Below, piece by piece: positions 7,739 through 15,269 of a stretch of DNA of 19,575 nucleotides. The notes under the pieces are model-generated. The model had not been told where the DNA came from, did no database searches, and saw only the letters and a list, made by a program, of their open reading frames with translations. This DNA comes from CBFHWY01 sp965659675 (GTDB taxonomy: Bacteria > Bacteroidota > Bacteroidia > Flavobacteriales_G > Salibacteraceae). Position 1 is the first letter of the stretch; every line of letters begins with the position of its first letter. Both the position numbers and the translations under genes were made by a program. Location: the NCBI GenBank assembly GCA_965659675.1, contig CBFHWY010000053.1, forward strand, positions 1 through 19,575, given 5' to 3'.

Positions 7739-9546
7739 AAATTAGAATTTTTTGGGTCATTAACTCTTATTGCAGAAGTGTATTTCTGCTTCTCTCCATC
7801 TTCATTCTTTCTTGTATGGGTCTTTCTGCACAGCAGAAACAAATTGACTCGCTCTATGCCTTGATGCCTGACACTGTAGCCTCAAAAGAAGACTTGCGTC
7901 AAGTAAAAGTTGTAATGGACCAGTTTCTTTATAGATTGGATTACAGTTTTCGGAATGAGGAATTACTTCCACTACTCCACAATGCGGTGGTTTGGACAAA
8001 AGAAAATCAGGGCAAACAAGAATATTACCGGGCACTAAGTTGGTATCTATTTACTGCACATCACAATATGCCCATCGAAGAATTTACAGAACAGGCATAT
8101 AATCTATTGAATAGCCAAGCCTTTAATAAAACGAAAGAGGCCATAAGAATTAGAATAATGCTCTTGCATGTTTATCTTATACACCAACTGTATACTGAAT
8201 CAATGCAGATTATGCCCATAATTATTTCTGAAAACGAAAGGTTCAATCGTCCATTTGGAGATTTAGCTGCTAAATATCGAACAGGATATGCCAATATTTA
8301 TTTTGACTTGAGACTTTATGAGGACGCAATTAGAATATGGCATGAGGAAATTGATCTTAATCTAAAAGTAGGTGAAACAGATAATTCATTTAGCCTAACC
8401 AATAATATTGGAGTTGCTTATCAAAAAATGGGCGAACTAGATAGTGCAATGAAGTATTTTCAACTTTCGCTTAAGGGCTTAACCACGCGCTTAGCACCAG
8501 GTGATACTTCGGATGAAGACAGGAGATTCAGATATACCTTGCTTTCAAATATTGGTAAAATAAACATGAAGAAAGGAAGGTATGAAAATGCTATAGTTTC
8601 ATTTAAAGACGCTTACTTTTTTACCAAAAACAACCAGTTTGACCCCACCTCATTTATTTATAATCTGGCTGAATTGTATCACTTAAAGGAAGAGGATGAG
8701 ACTGCCCTGCTATATTTAGATACACTTTACCGTTACAAAAAGCAATTGAAGCCAAATAAATATTTATCGGCCTTGAAATTAGAATATAAGTGTGCAATTA
8801 AGACCGATAATAAGGATAGGGCCTTTCAAAGTATTATCAAATATGAAAATTTCGCAGACTCTCTTTATTCAGCAACCATTAAAAATCAACACAGCATAGC
8901 TCTTGTAAAATATAGAACAAGGCAAAAAGAGACAGAATTGACAGAAAGTAAAGAGACCCAAAGAAACCTACTTTTTCTTTTTGGAATGGCAATCATCTTT
9001 TTTGCAATGGTTATTGCGTTGATTAGCCAGCGGTTGACGGGTCAAAGAAAAAAAATAGAGAATGAGGCAATAAAACGAGAATCTACCGAACTAAGAAACC
9101 TACATTTAGAGGAGAAGCTAACGCTTCGGCAGAAAGAAATTGGCGTGAAGTTGATGTATTTGGTGAAAAAAAATGAGTTCATAGCTTCCATTTCAAAAAA
9201 ATTAAAAGGCATTAATAAGAACCTGAATGATAGTGGAAAGAAAGAATTGTTTCAAGTCATCCGTGAATTAGAGAGCATGAATAAAGATGATACCTGGAAT
9301 GAGTTTGAAATGCGTTTTAAAGAAATTCATGAAGACTTCTATAATACATTAGCACAACTTTTTCCTAAATTAACTCCGAATGAACTAAGGCTTTGCGCTT
9401 TCCTTAAATTAAACTTGAGTACGAAGGAGATTTCTTCAATTACCTACCAATCCCCAGAAAGCATCAAAACAGCGCGATATCGACTGCGAAAAAAACTAAA
9501 TCTCGATCGTGAAACGAACCTGACTTCCTTTATCCATTCATTGTAG
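7735..9546 (+). CDS. TPR-containing membrane regulator with C-terminal LuxR-like HTH
   Basis: The 603-residue product has a signal peptide (about 1-33, ending near LSAQQ), a periplasmic helical region with TPR motifs (about 60-400; for example NNIGVAYQKMGELDSAMKYF and NIGKINMKKGRYENAIVSF), one transmembrane helix (about 410-430), a charged coiled coil, and a C-terminal winged/LuxR-like helix-turn-helix (about 540-595) with the typical LTPNELRLCAFLKLNLSTKE and a recognition helix around ESIKTARYRLRKKL. This TPR-membrane-HTH layout is common in Bacteroidota and is taken to be a one-protein membrane-bound transcription regulator. I take GTG 7735 as start because it gives the complete signal peptide. 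It stands alone between two long intergenic stretches. Targets and ligand are unknown; the adjacent nitrogen operon is a candidate by position only. Confidence 0.87.
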   Translation: MKIRIFWVINSYCRSVFLLLSIFILSCMGLSAQQKQIDSLYALMPDTVASKEDLRQVKVVMDQFLYRLDYSFRNEELLPLLHNAVVWTKENQGKQEYYRALSWYLFTAHHNMPIEEFTEQAYNLLNSQAFNKTKEAIRIRIMLLHVYLIHQLYTESMQIMPIIISENERFNRPFGDLAAKYRTGYANIYFDLRLYEDAIRIWHEEIDLNLKVGETDNSFSLTNNIGVAYQKMGELDSAMKYFQLSLKGLTTRLAPGDTSDEDRRFRYTLLSNIGKINMKKGRYENAIVSFKDAYFFTKNNQFDPTSFIYNLAELYHLKEEDETALLYLDTLYRYKKQLKPNKYLSALKLEYKCAIKTDNKDRAFQSIIKYENFADSLYSATIKNQHSIALVKYRTRQKETELTESKETQRNLLFLFGMAIIFFAMVIALISQRLTGQRKKIENEAIKRESTELRNLHLEEKLTLRQKEIGVKLMYLVKKNEFIASISKKLKGINKNLNDSGKKELFQVIRELESMNKDDTWNEFEMRFKEIHEDFYNTLAQLFPKLTPNELRLCAFLKLNLSTKEISSITYQSPESIKTARYRLRKKLNLDRETNLTSFIHSL

Positions 9547-9741
9547 ATATATACTTCAATCTGCTGAATTTTGATTTTGCATCCTAAGAAATTGCTATTG
9601 AAGGTATTCATCGCTACCACTACTTGGGAAAAATCCTAGTTGCATTTGAACTTCGTTACTTACAGGGGAATTCATTCTGTCGAATAAATTTACAATCGTA
9701 CATACTTAATATACAGGTATTTGCAACGAGTTGTCAACTTA

Positions 9742-9776
9742 TTGTTACTGTGTTATTTCCGCGTGTATACTTTTTG
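9742..9776 (+). promoter_or_regulatory. candidate Bacteroidota-type promoter for the nitrogen operon
   Basis: A TTG at 9742-9744 lies 21 bases before TATACTTTTTG (9766-9776), which resembles the Bacteroidota -33/-7 pair (TTG, then TAnnTTTG) with one extra T. Transcription would begin near 9783, upstream of the ATG at 9830 and downstream of alternative starts at 9731 and 9779, so it agrees with the short version of the next gene. By-eye match only. Confidence 0.35.
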
Positions 9777-9829
9777 TTATGCTCTACAAAAGGCGGCGGG
9801 CAAGCTTGTTGGTCTACATTCGGCGTAAA

Positions 9830-9964
9830 ATGAAAGCAGAAGACAAAACTTCAAAATCAGACCTTGATAAGAGGCTTTCAGCGATCGAAGAAAAAGCAGA
9901 AAGGCAGAAGAAAATTGCCGAAAAGGTGCTTGAAGAGATGGCAATCAAAAAATCGAAAAAATAA
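9830..9964 (+). CDS. very small charged helical protein before the P-II gene
   Basis: A 44-residue frame from ATG 9830 encodes a Lys/Glu-rich, probably entirely helical peptide with a heptad-like segment (DKRLSAIEEKAERQKKIAEK) and a basic tail (AIKKSKK). The same frame is open further upstream through ATG 9779 and TTG 9731, which would add a short hydrophobic, arginine-rich N-terminus and make a possible membrane anchor. I prefer the ATG at 9830 because the candidate promoter would start transcription near 9783. It ends 18 bases before the P-II gene, so it is probably co-transcribed. Small P-II or Amt partner proteins are known in other bacteria, but I recognise no family here. It might also be spurious. 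Confidence 0.45.
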   Translation: MKAEDKTSKSDLDKRLSAIEEKAERQKKIAEKVLEEMAIKKSKK

Positions 9965-9982
9965 TTCTTGAAATAACGAGAA

Positions 9983-10330
9983 ATGAAAAAATTAGAAGCC
10001 ATAGTGCGCAAATCAAAATTCAGCGAGGTAAAACGGGCCCTTCTTAAAGAAGGAATCGAATTCTTCTCTTATTGGATGGTTAGGGACATGGGAAAAGATT
10101 ATGAAACCAGAGTTTACCGAGGAGTAGAATACAAAATCCCGGCAGCCGAGAGGATTTGGCTATCCATTTTTCTTGAGGATAAAGATGTGGACAACATTGT
10201 TCAGTTAATCATTAAATCAGGGCGAACAGGTGATGTAGGTGACGGACGAATTTTTATCACCCCTATTGAAGATGCTTATCGCATAAGAACAGGTGTTAAT
10301 GGAGATGAAGCTTTAAACTTTAACGAATAA
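9983..10330 (+). CDS. P-II family nitrogen regulatory protein
   Basis: A 115-residue P-II signal protein, the trimeric sensor of 2-oxoglutarate and ATP/ADP that controls ammonium channels and nitrogen enzymes. The family signatures are visible: the beta-1 start MKKLEAIVRKSKFSEVKRAL, a T-loop with YRGVEY (Y50 at the place of the uridylylated Tyr51 of E. coli), the TGDVGDGRIFI nucleotide loop (86-91), and RIRTG (R100, R102). The T-loop is unusual: the residues around the conserved Gln39 of E. coli (RQKGH) read GKDYET and are one residue shorter, and the FLPKVKIE stretch is replaced by AAERIWLS. That suggests altered 2-oxoglutarate response or partner choice, and matches the P-II subtype I associate with Bacteroidota Amt operons. 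It lies directly before the Amt gene, so GlnK-like channel gating is the likely job. Confidence 0.93.
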   Translation: MKKLEAIVRKSKFSEVKRALLKEGIEFFSYWMVRDMGKDYETRVYRGVEYKIPAAERIWLSIFLEDKDVDNIVQLIIKSGRTGDVGDGRIFITPIEDAYRIRTGVNGDEALNFNE

Positions 10331-10339
10331 AAAAGACTC

Positions 10340-11560
10340 ATGGATACAATTACTACAGACACCCTTTGGGTAATTATAGCAACAATTTTAGTCATGCTCA
10401 TGCAGGCTGGGTTTTCACTTGTTGAAGTTGGATATACCAGGGCCAAGAATGCCGTGAATATCGTGATGAAGAACTTCGTAGATTTTTCTGTAGGATCACT
10501 TATGTTTTGGTTTGTTGGCTTTGGTTTAATGTTTGGAACGGATATAGGCAGTTTATTAGGCACTCCTGATTTTTTCTTTACTAATAGTTATGGACATCTT
10601 GGACTAAGCATTTCCGACAGTACTATGCTTATTTTTCAAACGGTTTTTGCTGCAACAGCTGCAACAATCGTTTCAGGTGCCATAGCAGAACGCACCAAGT
10701 TCTCTACATACATAATCATAACCGTCGTGATTACAGCGATTATTTATCCCCTATCTGGTCACTGGGTTTGGGGAGGCGGATGGTTGTCTTCCTTAGAAAC
10801 GCCTTTCCATGATTTTGCTGGATCTACAGTCGTGCACAGTGTTGGAGCCTGGCTAGCACTTGCGGGGGCAATTATTGTAGGACCCCGAATTGGAAAATAC
10901 GGTAAAAAAATCAATGCAATTCCAGGTCATAATTTAATGTTTGGCGGATTGGGCGTTCTCATACTGTGGTTTGGTTGGTTTGGCTTCAATGGTGGTTCCC
11001 AATTAGCGGCAACGGGTTCTGATAATGCGATGGCTATATCTACCATTCTGATCAACACAAATTTATCAGCTTCTGCTGGTGCTCTAACCGTTCTCTTTTT
11101 AACTTGGATTAAATATGGCAAGCCAGGTTTGAGTTTAACCCTAAATGGAGCATTAGGTGGGCTTGTGGCGGTAACTGCTGGATGTGATATCTTCACTCCC
11201 CTAGGGTCAGTTATTACAGGTGCGATAGCTGGTGTTCTCCTGGTTTTTAGTGTTGATTTTATAGACAAAAAATTAAGGATCGACGATCCCGTCGGCGCTA
11301 TCAGTGTACATGGCGTATGTGGAGCTTTTGGAACACTCATGGTAGGTCTTCTAGCCTCAGAAGGAGGACTGCTTTATGGCGGGGGTGGTGCTCTGCTTTT
11401 AACTCAATTCATTGGAGTTATAAGTATTGGGGCTTGGTCCTTCTCTACAGGATATCTACTATTTTTTATTCTAAAGAATACAATTGGTGTTCGTGTATCC
11501 GCCGAAGAAGAAAAAGCGGGTCTTGATATTAGCGAACATGGAGAATCAATTTACAACTAG
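10340..11560 (+). CDS. amtB: ammonium transporter, Amt family
   Basis: A 406-residue integral membrane ammonium channel with the usual 11-helix hydrophobicity pattern and no cleaved signal peptide. Conserved features are visible: the conduction-pore twin histidines in STVVHSVGAW (H166) and SVHGVCG (H324), the Asp of HDFAGS (D158), the recruitment-site aromatic region around FQTVFAATAATIVSGAIAER (F99/F103), and WFGWFGFNGGS (210-220). The C-terminal tail ends in GLDISEHGESIYN and is the region that P-II proteins normally contact. ATG 10340 is 9 bases after the P-II stop, and glutamine synthetase starts 22 bases after its own stop, so ammonium capture, sensing and assimilation are encoded together. 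Length is normal for the family. No missing key residue noted. Confidence 0.95.
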   Translation: MDTITTDTLWVIIATILVMLMQAGFSLVEVGYTRAKNAVNIVMKNFVDFSVGSLMFWFVGFGLMFGTDIGSLLGTPDFFFTNSYGHLGLSISDSTMLIFQTVFAATAATIVSGAIAERTKFSTYIIITVVITAIIYPLSGHWVWGGGWLSSLETPFHDFAGSTVVHSVGAWLALAGAIIVGPRIGKYGKKINAIPGHNLMFGGLGVLILWFGWFGFNGGSQLAATGSDNAMAISTILINTNLSASAGALTVLFLTWIKYGKPGLSLTLNGALGGLVAVTAGCDIFTPLGSVITGAIAGVLLVFSVDFIDKKLRIDDPVGAISVHGVCGAFGTLMVGLLASEGGLLYGGGGALLLTQFIGVISIGAWSFSTGYLLFFILKNTIGVRVSAEEEKAGLDISEHGESIYN

Positions 11561-11582
11561 ACTTTAATCTAAATTTATACGA

Positions 11583-12620
11583 ATGAAATATTTCAAATTT
11601 GAATATGTTTGGCTGGACGGATACAAGCCGGTCGCAAATATCCGCAGTAAAACCAAGGTAATACCGAAAGAAAGTTTTGACGGTGACGTATCCAAGCTCC
11701 CAAACTGGTCTTTTGATGGTAGCTCAACACGCCAAGCTGATGGTCATTTTTCTGACTTAACCTTAGTGCCAAAAAGGATTTATCCTGATCCAGGAAGAGA
11801 AAACGCCTATCTGGTAATTTGTGAGGTTTACACTCCAGATGGAAAGCCTCATTCAACAAATACAAGAGCAACGATTGATGAATCGAAATCTGAGGACTTC
11901 TGGATTGGATTTGAGCAAGAATATGTTATGATGAATACCAATGGAAGGCCTATCGGTTTCCCAGATGGAGGCTATCCCGAGCCACAAGGACCATATTACT
12001 GTGCAGTTGGACATCAAAACGTTACTGGCCGCGAAATTGTGGAAGATCATTTAGACATGTGTTTGAAAGCTGGTTTAGGGATTACCGGAATAAATGCAGA
12101 AGTAATGCTGGGTCAGTGGGAGTATCAATGTTTTGCAATGGGAGCGCTTAAGGCTGCTGATGACCTTATCATTTCACGCTACTTACTTTTCCGAATTACC
12201 GAGCGTTACAACATAATTGCTGACCTTCACCCAAAACCCATAAAGGGTGATTGGAATGGTTCTGGAATGCACACTAATTTCTCGTTTCCTTACATGAAAG
12301 AAGTGGGAGGTAAAGAATACTTCGAAAAATTCTTAACAGAATTTGGAAAATATCACAAAGAGCATATTGAAGAATATGGTGCCTATAATGACGAACGTTT
12401 AACGGGGGCGCATGAAACGGCTTCGATTTCTGAATATAGTTTCGGAGTAAGTGACCGTGGTGCCTCTATTCGCATTCCCATTTATACTCCTGAACACAAT
12501 TGGAAAGGTTATTTAGAAGACCGTAGGCCTTCTTCAAATGCAGATCCTTATCGTATAATTTCAAGGGTGGTTGAAACAAGCAAGATTGCTCACAAAGCAG
12601 CGACTGGAAAGGATCTATAG
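11583..12620 (+). CDS. glnA: glutamine synthetase, eukaryote-like type II (GSII)
   Basis: A 345-residue glutamine synthetase (glutamate + ATP + ammonia to glutamine). Length and motifs fit the short GSII class rather than the 450-700-residue GSI/GSIII types common in bacteria: NWSFDGSSTRQADGHFSD (41-58, with the ammonium-site Asp), GFEQEYVM (109-116, metal-binding glutamates), GYPEPQGPYYCAVG, GQWEYQ (178-182), GDWNGSGMHTNFS (222-234, nucleotide site) and DRGASIRIP. The N-terminal beta-grasp and C-terminal catalytic domains are both complete. It closes the P-II/Amt/GS operon, where it would assimilate the imported ammonium, probably decameric in the cytoplasm. Starts at ATG 11583. Confidence 0.95.
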   Translation: MKYFKFEYVWLDGYKPVANIRSKTKVIPKESFDGDVSKLPNWSFDGSSTRQADGHFSDLTLVPKRIYPDPGRENAYLVICEVYTPDGKPHSTNTRATIDESKSEDFWIGFEQEYVMMNTNGRPIGFPDGGYPEPQGPYYCAVGHQNVTGREIVEDHLDMCLKAGLGITGINAEVMLGQWEYQCFAMGALKAADDLIISRYLLFRITERYNIIADLHPKPIKGDWNGSGMHTNFSFPYMKEVGGKEYFEKFLTEFGKYHKEHIEEYGAYNDERLTGAHETASISEYSFGVSDRGASIRIPIYTPEHNWKGYLEDRRPSSNADPYRIISRVVETSKIAHKAATGKDL

Positions 12621-12839
12621 ATTTCATGTTTCAAAAACCAATTTTAAAAAGGGGAATTTCATTTCTCGCGAGAGTCTCTCATCTAAGGTGATAAAACAAT
12701 AGTGAATGATAAGATTCACCTATGTACCCTAGCTGCATGTGAATATTTATCTAATCTAGTGGGTTTGAAAAAACTGAACCCAACTACAATATTGATTAAG
12801 TTCAAAAAACTTACATTTAATTCTTAAATAAATTGATTA
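12621..12839. promoter_or_regulatory. 219-bp intergenic regulatory region rich in inverted repeats
   Basis: The gap between glnA and the STAS gene contains five inverted repeats: TCTCGCGAGA (12664-12673, perfect palindrome) overlapping GAGAGTCTCTC (12670-12680); GTGAAT/ATTCAC (12702-12719, 6-nt loop), nested in GGTGA/TCACC (12687-12720); GGGTTT/GAACCC (12761-12781, last pair G-T); and TAAGTT/AACTTA (12797-12813). No classic GC-rich hairpin plus U-run terminator is visible for glnA. The region must carry the end of the nitrogen operon and the promoter of the STAS/SIR2 operon. Confidence 0.5.
12792..12819 (+). promoter_or_regulatory. candidate promoter with embedded inverted repeat before the STAS operon
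   Basis: TTG (12792-12794) is followed after 17 bases by TACATTTA (12812-12819), one mismatch from the Bacteroidota -7 element TAnnTTTG. The inverted repeat TAAGTT-N5-AACTTA (12797-12813) fills the spacer and touches the -7 element, so it could be an operator. The start of transcription would fall near 12825, leaving a very short leader before ATG 12840. By-eye only. Confidence 0.33.
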
Positions 12840-13172
12840 ATGGAGATTACGATAAGAGATTCTGGGGACATTAAATTGGCATATTTCAAAGGAAATTTGG
12901 ATACAAACACAGCCCCAACTGCTGAAGAACAATTGAGGCCGATTTTTGAAGAATCTGGTGCCAAGCTAATCATCAATCTCACAGAAACAAACTATGTGAG
13001 CAGTGCAGGGTTACGCGTATTTTTAGCCTCTGCCAAAAAAATATCGGCCAACTCAGGAGCATTCAAATTATGTGCACCAAATGATGTAGTAAAAGAAATA
13101 CTTGATATCTCTGGATTTAGCACAATTCTGGATGTTGCTGATAGTGAAGAAGATGCTATCGCTAGCATGTAG
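12840..13172 (+). CDS. stand-alone STAS-domain protein (anti-sigma-factor-antagonist type)
   Basis: A 110-residue single STAS domain of the SpoIIAA/RsbV kind. The core reads LIINLTETNYVSSAGLRVFL; S55 lines up with the serine phosphorylated in RsbV (S56) of the DS(S/T)GL motif, while the preceding Asp is replaced by S54. The beta-alpha-beta order and the C-terminal FKLCAPNDVVKEILDISGF segment are typical. Such proteins act in the cytoplasm as a switch: the unphosphorylated form binds a partner, the phosphorylated form releases it. No RsbW/SpoIIAB-type HATPase kinase is encoded in the window. It starts the five-gene operon and is followed after 3 bases by the SIR2-TPR gene, so it may regulate that protein, be modified by the kinase/phosphatase fusion, or be dephosphorylated by the SpoIIE-type enzyme at 4170-7199. 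Confidence 0.9.
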   Translation: MEITIRDSGDIKLAYFKGNLDTNTAPTAEEQLRPIFEESGAKLIINLTETNYVSSAGLRVFLASAKKISANSGAFKLCAPNDVVKEILDISGFSTILDVADSEEDAIASM

Positions 13173-13175
13173 AAG

Positions 13176-15269
13176 ATGGCAATAAAGAGTGTTACGGTTG
13201 ATCAAATGCTCGGAATCATAGATGATTCCATAAAAGCAAGAAATGCTAAACTCGGCAAAGAAGCGGCTCCACCAAGTGGGCCGCTTTTGACATTTTTAGT
13301 TGGCGCAGGCTTCAGCGCAACCGCAGGTTTAAGCAGTGTTAATCATTTAGTTGTATCGCTTGAAACCTTTCGCAAAGATAAATCGCTTACATGGTTTGAA
13401 GTTTTTGATCAAACGCTTGATATATCTCTAAACGAGCGAGGTTTAAGTGGTCCAGAATTAACTGACTACTACTTCAACCTCATGGGCGAGGTTCTTCCAC
13501 TTCCTCAATCAAGACACGATTTTATCACCGCAGCAATTCAATGGGCCTCTGAAAGGAGGGTGCAAATGAATATTGAGGGTATACTATTGGCCAATTTGAT
13601 GATTGCCGGAACCGGAGGTAATACTCACTTTCATCCAAGGCGAGCAAAACGTCATTGGATGGCCAAGTCTCTTACGCGTCACGTATTTACCACCAATTTT
13701 GACGAAGTGATGCCAAACACATTTTACTTTGGCAATCAACCAGTTGAAATTATCGATTCTGTTGGGAGAGACATTCATTCTGCGGCAGAATATCCAACTG
13801 TAGTTTATCTACATGGGCGTCATTTACATTTTGACTTGCGAAATACCCGCACCGAGTTACATGCTAAGAAAGATAATAGCGAGGATCACGAAACAGATCT
13901 TTTTGACAGCTTTAGAAAACTGTTGAACCATACAGGTCTGGTGGTGATTGGTTATGCTGGTGCAAAAGACAAAGTTACCCAAACCATTATAGATGCCCTC
14001 GAAGATGGCAATAGCCTACCCTATGGGTTGTGGTGGAGTGCATATCGAGATGAGAAGGCCATTTTTCCTGAAGTCAGAAATGTGATAAACAAAAGTGAAC
14101 GTGCGTTCATACTTGATCCTGGTAAAGATGCTGAGCAGATCATGCGAAGTATTTCAAAAGGCACTGGTTTGGATGAAGTTAGGGCGATCGAGAGATGGAC
14201 CAACAGACTCGTTACTGTAAATAATGCCGTAACCAAGTTTTTAGCGCGTGCAAGTCATGATTTCAGAAAATTCAATCTGAGTGTGGTTGAAGCGCTTTTA
14301 ATGGGTGATGACAATAGCATCCAAGAAGTGGTTAGTGAATGGGAAGAAATAAAAGACCATGTATTTGACCATTCTGATAAGCTCTTTGTCATAGATATAT
14401 TGGAGAATGTGACTAAAGTGCTGATACAGGCAGGAAAGAAAGATCTAGCTCTGGAAGTATTCGAAGAATTGGATGCCTTGATTATCAATATGGGTAACGA
14501 TGATCTATTAGCTAAAACAGCCTTTAATTATGGTCAATTAAGAGTTCTTCTTGGCGATGTTAAGAAAGCTCGTGAGAACTTCAAATCAGCTTTAAAAGCC
14601 TACCAAGATGTGGGTTCCCGTCTGGGTGAGGCACAAAGTCTAATAGCATTGGCCAACCTTGATATTTTCCAGGACAAACTCAATGAAGCTAAACGCAAAG
14701 CCTTAAAGGCAGAAGAAATATTTAATCTATACCACTTTGCTAAGGGAATTGGTGATAGCAAAGCAATTCAAGGGACAATAGAATCCATAAACGGAAACTA
14801 TTCTAAAGCTCAAGAACTTTATACCTCCGCTATAGACTCTCACTTGGAGGATGGAAATCCAAACGAGATAATTGGCGATCTTCGTTCAATTGGTCACTTG
14901 ATGATTTCAATAGACAAAACCAATGAGGCACACGAAAAATTTGAAGAAGCATACGCCAAAAGCAATGCAAGTAATTTAAACAGGGAAATAGCACATAGCC
15001 AGAAAGCGCTTGCAGAATACTTTATTGCTGTGAACAAGCTAAATAAAGCAAAAGAGCTCTTAGACTTGAGCAAAGCACGCTTCATCGATCAATTTGATTT
15101 TCGTGGATTGGTAACTGCTGAGTTTCTGCTGGCTGTCATTCATTTCAAGCTAGAAAAAATAAATAAGGAAGAATACCTCAGTGAATTGAATTCACTTTAT
15201 ACCAAAGTTCTTTCGCATGGCTTTGTGCGCTTCGCAAAAGAAATAAAACAAAAAATCAACGATATATAA
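13176..15269 (+). CDS. SIR2-like domain fused to TPR array (candidate NAD-consuming effector)
   Basis: The 697-residue cytoplasmic protein has an N-terminal SIR2-like Rossmann domain (about 35-300) and a helical C-terminal half with TPR-type repeats (about 420-690; for example GQLRVLLGDVKKARENFKSA). SIR2 hallmarks are present: LVGAGFSATAGL (G43, G45, S47), TTNFDEV (N174, D176), VYLHGR (H213, the likely catalytic His) and VIGYAGAKD (259-265). No zinc-binding cysteine pairs are seen, so it belongs with the SIR2-like NADase group rather than protein deacetylases. In that group, SIR2 fused to sensor repeats is a recurring anti-phage effector that degrades NAD+. The TPRs would bind a partner, perhaps the STAS protein encoded 3 bases upstream or the kinase fusion that overlaps its TAA (TAATG). 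NADase activity is inferred, not shown. Confidence 0.85.
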   Translation: MAIKSVTVDQMLGIIDDSIKARNAKLGKEAAPPSGPLLTFLVGAGFSATAGLSSVNHLVVSLETFRKDKSLTWFEVFDQTLDISLNERGLSGPELTDYYFNLMGEVLPLPQSRHDFITAAIQWASERRVQMNIEGILLANLMIAGTGGNTHFHPRRAKRHWMAKSLTRHVFTTNFDEVMPNTFYFGNQPVEIIDSVGRDIHSAAEYPTVVYLHGRHLHFDLRNTRTELHAKKDNSEDHETDLFDSFRKLLNHTGLVVIGYAGAKDKVTQTIIDALEDGNSLPYGLWWSAYRDEKAIFPEVRNVINKSERAFILDPGKDAEQIMRSISKGTGLDEVRAIERWTNRLVTVNNAVTKFLARASHDFRKFNLSVVEALLMGDDNSIQEVVSEWEEIKDHVFDHSDKLFVIDILENVTKVLIQAGKKDLALEVFEELDALIINMGNDDLLAKTAFNYGQLRVLLGDVKKARENFKSALKAYQDVGSRLGEAQSLIALANLDIFQDKLNEAKRKALKAEEIFNLYHFAKGIGDSKAIQGTIESINGNYSKAQELYTSAIDSHLEDGNPNEIIGDLRSIGHLMISIDKTNEAHEKFEEAYAKSNASNLNREIAHSQKALAEYFIAVNKLNKAKELLDLSKARFIDQFDFRGLVTAEFLLAVIHFKLEKINKEEYLSELNSLYTKVLSHGFVRFAKEIKQKINDI

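Noticed and set aside
9624..9833. 69-codon open frame overlapping the start of the small gene before glnK
   Set aside because: Composition unlike the neighbouring genes, a different frame from the plausible small gene, and it covers the candidate promoter.
9731..9964. Longer version of the small gene from a TTG start
   Set aside because: A TTG start upstream of the likely transcription start; the ATG at 9830 is preferred, though the longer form cannot be excluded.
10927..11340. 137-codon open frame on the - strand inside the ammonium transporter
   Set aside because: It is a shadow of a clearly conserved + strand gene, and its sequence is low-complexity and family-less.
12761..12781. GGGTTT/GAACCC hairpin as the terminator of the glnA operon
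   Set aside because: It lies 140 bases downstream of glnA and is not followed by a U-run; it is kept only as one of the inverted repeats.
13176..15269. SIR2 protein as an ordinary protein deacetylase (CobB-like)
   Set aside because: It lacks the zinc-binding cysteine pairs and is much longer, with a TPR half; it fits the SIR2-like NADase group better.
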